A DNA stretch of 8,792 nucleotides, taken from JBDNDK01 sp046719185 (GTDB lineage Bacteria; Armatimonadota; UBA5829). The notes beneath the pieces are model-generated. The model did not search any database and was not told the DNA's origin. It saw nothing but the letters and a program-made list of their open reading frames with translations. Below, piece after piece: positions 1 to 6,738 of the stretch. The position numbers and the translations under genes are program-made. The stretch's first letter is position 1, and every line of letters begins with the position of its first letter. Location: NCBI GenBank assembly GCA_046719185.1, contig JBDNDK010000100.1:1-8792 (forward strand). Direction: 5' to 3'.

Positions 1-489
1 GTTGGTGCGTTTGGTGCTGCAATTTCAAATATAGAAAAGTATGGTTTAGTAGATACAATTAAAAAAGTTGTATTTAATGGAAAACCTTTATTAGGTATTT
101 GCTTAGGGCTCCAGATGCTTTTTGAGGAAAGTGATGAACTGGGCAGTTATAAAGGATTAGGAATTATAAAGGGTAATGTGCCTAGGTTTTCTCAGGAAGA
201 ACTGAGAAATATTTCTAATAACAAGTTAAAAGTCCCGCATATGGGCTGGAATTCAATAAAAATTGAAAAAAAATCACCATTATTTAACAACATACCTGAT
301 AATTCTATGGTATATTTTGTGCATTCTTATTATGTTAATCCAACAGAAGATGTGATATCAACTAAGACTAATCACGGAATTACATTTTGTTCTTCTATAT
401 GGAAGAATAATATATTTGCAACTCAATTTCATCCAGAAAAAAGCGGAAAAATTGGGCTTGCTATGCTTAAGAACTTTGCGGAGGTTTAA
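1..489 (+). CDS. hisH: Imidazole glycerol phosphate synthase, glutaminase subunit HisH (5' end missing)
   Basis: HisH hydrolyses glutamine and passes ammonia to HisF, which makes imidazole glycerol phosphate and AICAR in histidine biosynthesis (cytoplasm). The reading frame is open from base 1, so the gene starts left of the window. The visible 162 residues begin with V-G-A-F-G-A-A, the loop after the usual N-terminal PGVGAFG motif. The class I glutamine amidotransferase triad is complete: nucleophile Cys34 of the fragment (codon 100-102, in G-I-C-L-G-L-Q), His144 (430-432) and Glu146 (436-438, in H-P-E-K-S). The HisH-typical H-M-G-W-N motif lies at about 240-254. HisH proteins are about 200 residues long, so roughly 40 are missing. 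An ATG at 115 is internal, lying after the catalytic Cys, and is not a start. hisA follows 6 nt downstream, and its ribosome binding site overlaps the end of hisH. Identification is firm. Confidence 0.96.
   Translation, partial: VGAFGAAISNIEKYGLVDTIKKVVFNGKPLLGICLGLQMLFEESDELGSYKGLGIIKGNVPRFSQEELRNISNNKLKVPHMGWNSIKIEKKSPLFNNIPDNSMVYFVHSYYVNPTEDVISTKTNHGITFCSSIWKNNIFATQFHPEKSGKIGLAMLKNFAEV
480..484 (+). promoter_or_regulatory. Ribosome binding site of hisA
   Basis: GGAGG lies inside the last codons of hisH, 11 nt before the TTG at 496. No ATG or GTG is available in frame nearby, so this site supports the TTG start. The overlap suggests translation of hisA is coupled to hisH. Confidence 0.75.
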
Positions 490-495
490 TATAAA

Positions 496-1215
496 TTGGA
501 ACTTATTCCTGCTATTGATTTAATTGATGGAAAATGTGTTAGACTGATGCAAGGTGATTTTAACAGAGTAGAGATTTATTCTGATAATCCTGCTGAAGTT
601 GCTAAAAAATGGGCTCAAAAAGGTGCACATAGACTGCATATTGTTGATTTAAATGGTTCTAAAGTAGGAAAACCTCTTGAACTTTCTACTATAACAAAAA
701 TAGTAAATAAGGTTGATGTGCCCGTTCAAGTTGGTGGTGGAATAAGAAGTCTAGAAACAGCATATCAATTAATTAACATTGGTGTGGAAAGAGTTATTTT
801 TGGAACATCTGTTGCATTAAACCATACTTTTGCAGAAAAAATATTTGGCGAACTTCAAGATAAAGCAATACTTGGTGTTGATGCAAAAAATGGCAAGGTA
901 GCTATAAAAGGTTGGGAAGAAACTATTGAAGACACTGCTATTGATTTTGCATTAAAAATGCAAAATCTTGGTGCTAGGAGAGTAATATATACTGATATTT
1001 CAAAAGATGGAATGCTTGAAGGTGCTAATATTGAAGCCACAAAAAAATTAGCCGAAGCATTAAACATACCTATAATTGCATCTGGTGGAGTGAGCTCAAT
1101 ATTAGATATAAAACAGCTTTCACAGCTTGAAAATATTGGTATAGAAGGTGCTATATTAGGAAAAGCATTATACACTGGTAAGTTATCATTAGAAGATGCT
1201 TTGTCAGTTCTATAA
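496..1215 (+). CDS. hisA: Phosphoribosylformimino-AICAR-ribotide isomerase HisA
   Basis: HisA isomerises ProFAR to PRFAR, the fourth step of histidine biosynthesis and the substrate for HisHF. The 239-residue protein has the usual family length and is a (beta-alpha)8 barrel. Visible hallmarks are the N-terminal I-P-A-I-D-L with base Asp8, loop 1 R16-L-M-Q-G-D, phosphate-site glycines G80-G-G-I-R and G103-T, G-V-D129-A-K-N-G-K, T166-D-I-S-K-D171-G-M, A-S-G-G-V at 195-199 and G222-K-A-L-Y. All residues known to matter in HisA/PriA enzymes appear intact. The start is TTG at 496, with GGAGG upstream. It sits 6 nt after hisH and 23 nt before the likely start of the second hisA-like gene, so all three are probably one transcript. 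It could have PriA-like dual HisA/TrpF activity, but nothing here argues for that. Confidence 0.95.
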   Translation: MELIPAIDLIDGKCVRLMQGDFNRVEIYSDNPAEVAKKWAQKGAHRLHIVDLNGSKVGKPLELSTITKIVNKVDVPVQVGGGIRSLETAYQLINIGVERVIFGTSVALNHTFAEKIFGELQDKAILGVDAKNGKVAIKGWEETIEDTAIDFALKMQNLGARRVIYTDISKDGMLEGANIEATKKLAEALNIPIIASGGVSSILDIKQLSQLENIGIEGAILGKALYTGKLSLEDALSVL

Positions 1216-1228
1216 TTAGATTTTGTTT

Positions 1229-1233
1229 GGAGG
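1229..1233 (+). promoter_or_regulatory. Ribosome binding site of the second hisA-like gene
   Basis: GGAGG lies 5 nt before the TTG at 1239. The in-frame TTG at 1227 overlaps this site and cannot be served by it. The site therefore decides in favour of 1239, which also gives an N-terminus aligned residue for residue with HisA. Confidence 0.75.
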
Positions 1234-1238
1234 ATCTT

Positions 1239-1979
1239 TTGGAAGTAATTCCCGGAATTGATTTACTTGATTCTAAAGCTGTTTGTCCTGTACCTAGAGG
1301 AATACAAGTAAGATCTGATTCATCTCATGATCCTGCTGTTGTGGCTAAGGTGTGGGCAGATCAAGGTGCTAGAAGATTATATATAGCAGACCTTGATGGT
1401 GCAAGAATGGGAGAACCTCAAAATCTTAAAGAGGTTGAAAAAATCATTAAAGCCTCCAAACTCCCTGTTGATTTAGGTGGTGGAATTAGAACAATTGATA
1501 CTGCTAAAAGAGTTCTAGATTTAGGAGTTGATAGAATTGTTGTTGGCACAACAGCTGCTCTTGAAGAAAACCTTGCAAGATTGATATTTTCTGAGATTCC
1601 TGAAAAAACAATTCTTAGTGTTGCTAGCTTGAATGGTTATGTTGCTGTTAGAGATTGGCAAGCAAGAACTGATGAACCTGCTCTTGATTTTGCAAGAAGA
1701 ATGTGCAAACTTGGAGCAAAGAGAATAGTATTTACTGATGTCTCTAGAAAGGGCATGCATGGTGGTATCAATTTTCATGCAATTAAGAAGATTGCAAGTT
1801 CTCTTCAAGTGCCTGTTATTGCATCTGGTGGTGTATCATCTATTGAAGATATACAAGATTTAAAAGAGCTTGAACCTATGGGAGTTGAAGGAGTTGTAGT
1901 TGTTACTGCATTATATTCAGGCATGATCAAACTTTCAGATGCAATAAAACTTGCTGATTCAACTCCTCCAACTATCTAA
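1239..1979 (+). CDS. HisA-like (beta-alpha)8-barrel paralog with altered catalytic residues
   Basis: The 246-residue protein is a clear relative of the adjacent HisA. It aligns without a gap from residue 1 to about 238, with roughly 106 identities by hand count, plus an 8-residue tail. It keeps the barrel scaffold, Asp8, the phosphate-site G80-G-G-I-R and G103-T, T166-D and A-S-G-G-V-S-S. It differs where HisA chemistry happens. Asp129 is Ala (S-V-A-S-L-N-G), Lys131 is Leu, and Asp171 of the K-D-G motif is Lys. Loop 1, R-L-M-Q-G-D in HisA, reads C-P-V-P-R-G. Gly222-Lys223 of G-K-A-L-Y is Val-Thr. It occupies the usual hisF position but is not HisF: it lacks the HisF I-P-C-L-D-V start and the second catalytic Asp. 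It may be an inactive regulatory partner of HisA or HisH, or an enzyme with another phosphosugar substrate. TTG at 1227 would add four residues but overlaps the ribosome binding site. Confidence 0.85.
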   Translation: MEVIPGIDLLDSKAVCPVPRGIQVRSDSSHDPAVVAKVWADQGARRLYIADLDGARMGEPQNLKEVEKIIKASKLPVDLGGGIRTIDTAKRVLDLGVDRIVVGTTAALEENLARLIFSEIPEKTILSVASLNGYVAVRDWQARTDEPALDFARRMCKLGAKRIVFTDVSRKGMHGGINFHAIKKIASSLQVPVIASGGVSSIEDIQDLKELEPMGVEGVVVVTALYSGMIKLSDAIKLADSTPPTI

Positions 1980-1980
1980 T

Positions 1981-4113
1981 CTATAGCAATAATGGATTCT
2001 CACCTTCTACTTTGAAATCAAATTTTATAACATCACTTGCTCCAAGCTGAATGCTTCTTGCATCACCTTGACTACCACCAACAGAAATTCTAAACATACC
2101 TGGTTCTAATATTTCTCTGCCTGAATTATCAATTAATGCCATATCATTTGGAGTTATTTTGAATTGTATTCTTTTCTTTGCACCTTTTGGCAAACTCACT
2201 TTTTCAAAAGCAATAAGTTTTTTATGAGGCACTTTTACTGAAGCCTCTATATCTTTTATATATACTTGTACAACTTCATCACCGTCATATATATTATTAT
2301 TTTTTACATCAACTTTAAATTCAAGTGTTTCACCAATTTTTATAGTAGTTCCAGATACATCTAGGTTTGAATATTCAAATGTTGTATAACTTAATCCAAA
2401 TCCAAATGGATAAAGTGGCTCATTTTTAATATATTTATATGTTCTATTTTCCATCGAATAATCTTCAAATGGAGGCAAGTCATCAATTGATTTGACAAAT
2501 GTTACTGGTAGTCTTCCAGATGGATTATAATCACCAAATAGAACATCAGCAACTGCAGTTCCGCCTTCTTCACCAGGATACCATGCACATATAATGGCAT
2601 CTAAATTATCATTTGCCCAATTAATAGCAACTGGGCTTCCTGTGAGTAAAACAAGAATTGTAGGCTTGCCAACTGCATATATTCTCTTCATTAATTCTTC
2701 TTGCATACCGGGTAGATCAATATTTATTCTGTCTCCACCAGCCTCAGAAATTGATGTATCACCCTCTTCACCTTCAAATTTATTTGATAAGCCAAGACAA
2801 AGCACCACAACATTAGATTTTTCAGCAACTTCTATTGCTTTATCAAATCCTTCGATATTGTTTCCTACAATTTCACAACCCATTTCATAATTAATATTAC
2901 AGCTTTCACCAAGTTTATTTTTAATTCCCTCAAGAATTGTAACCCATTTGCTTGGTGTGCCGGAATAATTCCCAAGCAATACATCCCAAGTATCTGCATT
3001 CGGTCCAATCACAGCAATATTCTTTATTTCTTTTGATAATGGCAATGTATTATTTGAGTTTTTAAGAAGAACAATCGATTCTCTAGCAGTTTGCAAAGCT
3101 AACTGTCTGTGTTCTTCACAATCGTTTATGCTGTATGGTATTTGTGCAAAAGGAACTTCCGATTCTGGGTCAAACATACCAAGTTTGTATTTTGCAGTGA
3201 ATAGTTTTATACAAGCTTTAGTAATCTCTTCTTCAGTTATTAGACCTTCTTGAACAGCAACAAGCAAAGAAGCATATGTTTTTCCACAATTAAGTTCACA
3301 ACCATTTTTTACAGCTAATGCAGCAGATTCTTGCGGTGTTTTAGTGTATTTATGATTTAGATGTATATCACAAACGGCATCACAGTCAGAAACAACATAG
3401 CCATCAAAATCCCACATGTTTCTTAATATGTCAATTAATAAGGTTTTACTGGCTGTACAAGGTTCACCATTAGTTCTATTGTATGCACTCATTATTGATT
3501 CTGCTTGAGCTTCTATAACACAAGCTCTAAACGCAGGCAGATATGTTTCCCACATATCTTTAAGGCTTGCAACTGCATCAAAAGCATGTCTATGAGACTC
3601 AGGACCGCTATGAACTGCATAATGTTTAGGTGTAGCAACAGTCTTTAGGTAATTTTCATCATCACCTTGCAAGCCTTTCACAAATGCAACTCCAAATCTT
3701 GAAGTTAGATAGGGATCTTCACCATATGTCTCTTGTCCTCTTCCCCATCTTGGATCTCTGAATATATTGATATTGGGACTCCAAAAATCCAGCCCTTTAT
3801 ATTTTCCTCTGTCATTGTTTCTGAGTGCTTCATGGTGTTTTGCTCTTGCCTCATCTGAAATAGCAGTTGCTATCTTAAAATGTAAGTCCACATTCCATGT
3901 GGCAGCTAACCCTATAGCTTGTGGAAATACAGTAGCAATTCCAGCTCTAGCTACACCATGCAGACATTCATTCCACCAATTATATTCGTGAATTCCAAGC
4001 CTCTCAATTGCAGGTGATGAATGCACCATCTGAGATATTTTTTCTTCAAGCGTCATTTTAGACACTAGTTCTTCAGCTCTTTTTTTACATTCTTCTATTC
4101 TAGATTTTTTCAT
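1981..4113 (-). CDS. Glycoside hydrolase family 3 beta-xylosidase/beta-glucosidase, cytoplasmic
   Basis: This enzyme releases terminal beta-linked sugars from oligosaccharides. The 710 residues show the full GH3 layout: an N-terminal TIM-barrel domain (about 10-310), an alpha/beta sandwich domain (about 345-570) and a C-terminal fibronectin type III-like domain (about 605-680). Motifs include N-W-W-N-E-C-L-H-G-V at 45-54, the F-P-Q-A-I-G-L stretch at 63-69, D-P-R-W-G-R at 120-125, and K163-H164 with R-H at 175-176. The nucleophile is Asp243 in V-V-S-D-C-D-A. The acid/base Glu is probably in F-E-G-E-E-G-D at 446-452. The N-W-W-N-E and V-S-D-C patterns are commoner in the beta-xylosidase branch, but the substrate cannot be fixed from sequence. 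There is no signal peptide, so it should act on imported oligosaccharides. AGAGGA lies 5 nt before the ATG. It is 16 nt downstream of nfnB and last in the run, and its stop is one base from that of the converging his operon. Confidence 0.93.
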   Translation of the reverse strand: MKKSRIEECKKRAEELVSKMTLEEKISQMVHSSPAIERLGIHEYNWWNECLHGVARAGIATVFPQAIGLAATWNVDLHFKIATAISDEARAKHHEALRNNDRGKYKGLDFWSPNINIFRDPRWGRGQETYGEDPYLTSRFGVAFVKGLQGDDENYLKTVATPKHYAVHSGPESHRHAFDAVASLKDMWETYLPAFRACVIEAQAESIMSAYNRTNGEPCTASKTLLIDILRNMWDFDGYVVSDCDAVCDIHLNHKYTKTPQESAALAVKNGCELNCGKTYASLLVAVQEGLITEEEITKACIKLFTAKYKLGMFDPESEVPFAQIPYSINDCEEHRQLALQTARESIVLLKNSNNTLPLSKEIKNIAVIGPNADTWDVLLGNYSGTPSKWVTILEGIKNKLGESCNINYEMGCEIVGNNIEGFDKAIEVAEKSNVVVLCLGLSNKFEGEEGDTSISEAGGDRINIDLPGMQEELMKRIYAVGKPTILVLLTGSPVAINWANDNLDAIICAWYPGEEGGTAVADVLFGDYNPSGRLPVTFVKSIDDLPPFEDYSMENRTYKYIKNEPLYPFGFGLSYTTFEYSNLDVSGTTIKIGETLEFKVDVKNNNIYDGDEVVQVYIKDIEASVKVPHKKLIAFEKVSLPKGAKKRIQFKITPNDMALIDNSGREILEPGMFRISVGGSQGDARSIQLGASDVIKFDFKVEGENPLLL

Positions 4114-4129
4114 CGGAGTCCTCTTTGTT

Positions 4130-5545
4130 TCAGCTAATACCGTATTTGTCTTTTATATATTTATCAATTCCCTTTGCTGCAATTTTGCCAGCACCCATAG
4201 CACTAATAACAGTTGCCTCACCTGTAACTGCATCACCACCGGCAAATACACCTGGAATACTTGTCATGCCAGTTGATTCATCAATAATAATTCCACCCCA
4301 TTTTTGAGTTTCTAAACCCTCTGTTGTGCTTCTTATTAAAGGATTTGGATTTTGACCAAGAGCAACTATAACTGTATCAGCTTCAATTTCAAATTCCGAA
4401 CCTTCTATTGTTATAGGTCTTCTTCTTCCAGATTCATCAGGTTCACCAAGTTCCATTCTAACGCATTCAATAGCTTTTACAGCACCTTTTTCATCACCAA
4501 TGAATCTTTTTGGGTTTGTGAGCAGTTCAAATACTACCCCTTCTTCTTCAGCATTTTCTATTTCCTCAGCTCTTGCAGGCATTTCTGTTCTGCTTCTTCT
4601 ATATACAATTGTAACTTTTTCTGCCCCAATCCTAAGAGCTGTTCTAGCACAGTCCATAGCAGTATTACCTGCACCAATAACACACACTTTTCTTGGTTTT
4701 GCAATTGGAGTAGAATAATCTTCTCTGTGAGCTCTCATAAGATTTATTCTTGTTAGCCACTCATTTCCGGAATATATTCCTCCTAAATTTTCACCAGGAA
4801 TACCTAAAAGCTTTGGAGCACCTGCACCAGAACCTACAAATACTGCATCAAAACCCTGTTTGAGAAGTTGCTCAACTTGAATTGTTCTGCCGATGATTAC
4901 ATCAGTGATAAATTTAACACCAAGAGATTTAACATAATCTATCTCTCTATCTAATATTTCTCTTGGGAGTCTAAATTCAGGAATTCCATATCTTAGAACA
5001 CCGCCTGTTTTATGCAGTGCTTCAAATATAGTTACAGAATATCCCATTTTTGCTAAATCGCCTGCAACAGTAAGTCCAGCAGGACCGCTTCCAACAACTG
5101 CTACATTATATTTTGCTAATTCAGGATTTTCTGGTTTGTTATCAATTTCTTTTTGAGGCTGCATTGCTTCTCTGTCAGCAGAAAATCTTTCTAATCTGCC
5201 AATTGCAACAGACTCACCTTTTTTTGCAAGCACACAAAGCTTTTCACATTGTTCTTCTTGAGGACAAACTCTACCGCATATCGCTGGTAAACTATTGGTT
5301 TCTTTTATTACTTTAGATGCACCAACATAGTCTTTTTCTTTAATTTTCTGAATAAATGCAGGTATATTTATCTGAACAGGACAACCATCAACACAAGGCT
5401 TTTTAGGACAATTCAAACATCTATCAGCTTCAGCTAATGCTTGTTCTTCAGTATAACCTAGTGCTACCTCATCAAAATTTTTTATTCTTTCTTCAGGTTT
5501 TTGTTGAGGCATTTTTTGCTGCTTCAATATTATTTCTTTAGCCAC
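4130..5545 (-). CDS. nfnB: NfnB-type NADPH/ferredoxin oxidoreductase subunit (GltD-like flavoprotein)
   Basis: This is the large subunit of NADH-dependent reduced ferredoxin:NADP+ oxidoreductase, a cytoplasmic flavin-based bifurcating enzyme. It is 471 residues long, as usual. The N-terminal domain has two Cys clusters for [4Fe-4S] centres: Cys43, 46, 51, 55 and Cys90, 94, 100, 104. The FAD site is V-V-G-S-G-P-A-G-L at 150-158. The second nucleotide site, I-G-A-G-N-T-A-M at 290-297, is followed by the Y-R-R-S-R stretch (315-319) typical of NADPH binding. A late G-V-F-A-G-G-D motif (432-438) completes the FAD site. Such proteins are often labelled glutamate synthase small subunit, but no large subunit is present. 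The overlapping NfnA gene makes NfnB the better call. The start is GTG, overlapping the nfnA TAG by one base (TAGTG), which suggests translational coupling. Confidence 0.9.
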   Translation of the reverse strand: MAKEIILKQQKMPQQKPEERIKNFDEVALGYTEEQALAEADRCLNCPKKPCVDGCPVQINIPAFIQKIKEKDYVGASKVIKETNSLPAICGRVCPQEEQCEKLCVLAKKGESVAIGRLERFSADREAMQPQKEIDNKPENPELAKYNVAVVGSGPAGLTVAGDLAKMGYSVTIFEALHKTGGVLRYGIPEFRLPREILDREIDYVKSLGVKFITDVIIGRTIQVEQLLKQGFDAVFVGSGAGAPKLLGIPGENLGGIYSGNEWLTRINLMRAHREDYSTPIAKPRKVCVIGAGNTAMDCARTALRIGAEKVTIVYRRSRTEMPARAEEIENAEEEGVVFELLTNPKRFIGDEKGAVKAIECVRMELGEPDESGRRRPITIEGSEFEIEADTVIVALGQNPNPLIRSTTEGLETQKWGGIIIDESTGMTSIPGVFAGGDAVTGEATVISAMGAGKIAAKGIDKYIKDKYGIS

Positions 5546-6438
5546 TAACCATTACCTCCACCTGAAAATGCTTCCTGATATGCTTTTCTTTCCTGATCAA
5601 AATAGTATGCTTTTCTTGATTTTAACTCATCCCAGTCTACAAGATGTGCATCAAATTCAGGACCATCAACACAAGTAAATTTCGTTTCTCCACCAATTGT
5701 TACCCTGCATCCACCACACATACCAGTTCCATCAATCATAATTGGATCAAGACTTACAACTGTTTTTATCTTATAACTTTCAGTTAAATTTGCCACTGCT
5801 CTCATCATTGGCAAAGGTCCTACAGCAAAAACCATATCTACTTTTTGAGATTCTATTAGATCCTTTAATGCATCAGTTACAAGACCTTGTCTTCCATAAG
5901 AACCATCATCTGTTGTTATAATTAGTTCATCAGAAAAAGACTTTATATCATCTTCTAATATTATTAAAGATTTTTCTCTTGCACCTAAAATTGAGATAAG
6001 TTTATTGCCAGCATTTTTAAGGGCTTTTGCTACAGGTCTCGCAATAGCTGTTCCAACACCGCCTCCGACAACAACTACAGTGCCATATTTTTCTATTTCA
6101 GAAGGTCTTCCCATAGGTCCTGCAAGTGATGGAATTAAATCACCTTCATTAAATTTACCAAGCTCAACAGTGCTTTTCCCAACTTCTTGAAATATAATAG
6201 TGATAGTACCGTTTTCTCTATCAATATCAGATATTGTGAGTGGAATTCTTTCACTTTTTTCACCAGGCCAAACAATGATAAATTGTCCTGGCTTTGCAGA
6301 CGCAGATATTAATGGTGATTGTAGTATAAATTTTGTTAATATTGGTGATAATTTTTCTTTTTTGATTATCTTGCTCTTCATCTCTTCCGGAGTATATTTA
6401 GCAAGATTACATATCTCCGGATGCTCTCCAATCGGCAT
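5545..6438 (-). CDS. nfnA: NfnA-type FAD/NAD-binding subunit (sulfide dehydrogenase/PyrK-like)
   Basis: This is the small subunit of the NfnAB bifurcating transhydrogenase; it binds NAD(H), FAD and a [2Fe-2S] cluster. It has 297 residues. The ferredoxin-reductase-type FAD domain (about 20-115) carries R64-I-P-L-T. The NAD domain (about 118-225) carries G-G-G-V-G-T at 125-130 and the V-G-P-L-P-M-M stretch near 206-212. The C-terminal cluster motif is D236-x4-C241-x2-C244-x11-C256 followed by V-D-G-P-E-F. One Asp plus three Cys is the known ligand set in Thermotoga NfnA. The ATG at 6438 has a perfect GGAGG 5 nt upstream. The family more often begins near Met20 (6381), where only a poorly spaced GGAAG is present. 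The N-terminal 19 residues, including Cys10, are therefore a probable extension. Sulfide dehydrogenase SudAB is a close relative, so electron partners are inferred. Confidence 0.9.
   Translation of the reverse strand: MPIGEHPEICNLAKYTPEEMKSKIIKKEKLSPILTKFILQSPLISASAKPGQFIIVWPGEKSERIPLTISDIDRENGTITIIFQEVGKSTVELGKFNEGDLIPSLAGPMGRPSEIEKYGTVVVVGGGVGTAIARPVAKALKNAGNKLISILGAREKSLIILEDDIKSFSDELIITTDDGSYGRQGLVTDALKDLIESQKVDMVFAVGPLPMMRAVANLTESYKIKTVVSLDPIMIDGTGMCGGCRVTIGGETKFTCVDGPEFDAHLVDWDELKSRKAYYFDQERKAYQEAFSGGGNG
5555..5559 (-). promoter_or_regulatory. Ribosome binding site of nfnB, inside the end of nfnA
   Basis: GGAGG is read 9 nt before the GTG start at 5545. It falls in the Gly-Gly-Gly codons near the C-terminus of NfnA, so the glycine-rich tail of NfnA may partly reflect the need for this site. 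Confidence 0.7.
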
Positions 6439-6443
6439 CTATT

Positions 6444-6448
6444 CCTCC
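6444..6448 (-). promoter_or_regulatory. Ribosome binding site of nfnA
   Basis: GGAGG lies 5 nt before the ATG at 6438, in the 21-nt gap after the DUF2007 gene. It supports the longer NfnA with its 19-residue N-terminal extension over the internal ATG at 6381. Confidence 0.75.
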
Positions 6449-6459
6449 AAATATATTAT

Positions 6460-6738
6460 TTATTCATCATCTGTTTTTGATTCTTTTAATTCTTTATGAT
6501 AAGCCTCAATTAGCTCTTTTGCTCTTTTTTCATATTCTATTGGAACAACTACATTTCCCCAGTATCCTTCTGCCATTTTCATAACTCCATTTAACCATGG
6601 CACTTGCATAGATTCAAGAACTACTGGAATTTTATCACCCTCAAGAATTCCCTTTATTATATCTGCAATAAATTGATCCTCTGCCTTATAAACAACAACT
6701 AAATTTTCCCCCTGACCCTTTTTTACATCTTCATTCAT
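6460..6738 (-). CDS. DUF2007 small protein (putative signal-transducing family)
   Basis: The 92-residue soluble protein has the pattern of DUF2007. A strand L-V-V-V-Y starts at residue 13, a helix follows (A-D-I-I-K-G-I-L-E, 25-33), then a strand I-P-V-V-L-E, a variable middle with W48 and W60, a strand N-V-V-V-P, and a final helix (about 69-87) ending in a charged tail. The family is annotated only as a putative signal-transducing domain; its biochemical role is not known. It carries no Cys or obvious catalytic set, so an adaptor or regulator is likelier than an enzyme. The ATG overlaps the thioesterase stop by one base (TAATG), with GAGGT 6 nt upstream. nfnA begins 21 nt downstream, so it is co-transcribed with the Nfn pair and could act on it; that is inference. 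Family assignment is by pattern only. Confidence 0.72.
   Translation of the reverse strand: MNEDVKKGQGENLVVVYKAEDQFIADIIKGILEGDKIPVVLESMQVPWLNGVMKMAEGYWGNVVVPIEYEKRAKELIEAYHKELKESKTDDE

Noticed and set aside
115..489. A complete 124-residue protein starting at ATG 115
   Set aside because: The frame is open to base 1, and the upstream codons encode HisH motifs including the catalytic Cys. The ATG is internal.
855..1175. Open frames opposite hisA, the HisA paralog, GH3, nfnA, nfnB and GNAT
   Set aside because: They are antisense to strongly identified genes, with low-complexity Ser/Phe/Leu-rich translations and no motifs. They are coding-strand shadows.
1227..1979. Second hisA-like gene named hisF because of its position
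   Set aside because: It aligns to HisA without gaps and lacks the HisF N-terminal I-P-C-L-D-V motif and the second catalytic Asp.
4130..5545. Glutamate synthase small subunit (GltD)
   Set aside because: No large subunit gene is present, and the gene overlaps an NfnA-type gene. The paired arrangement fits NfnAB better.
6385..6425. Two TCCGGA palindromes near the start of nfnA as an operator
   Set aside because: They lie inside the coding region, the flanking bases do not match, and two 6-bp sites in this span could arise by chance.
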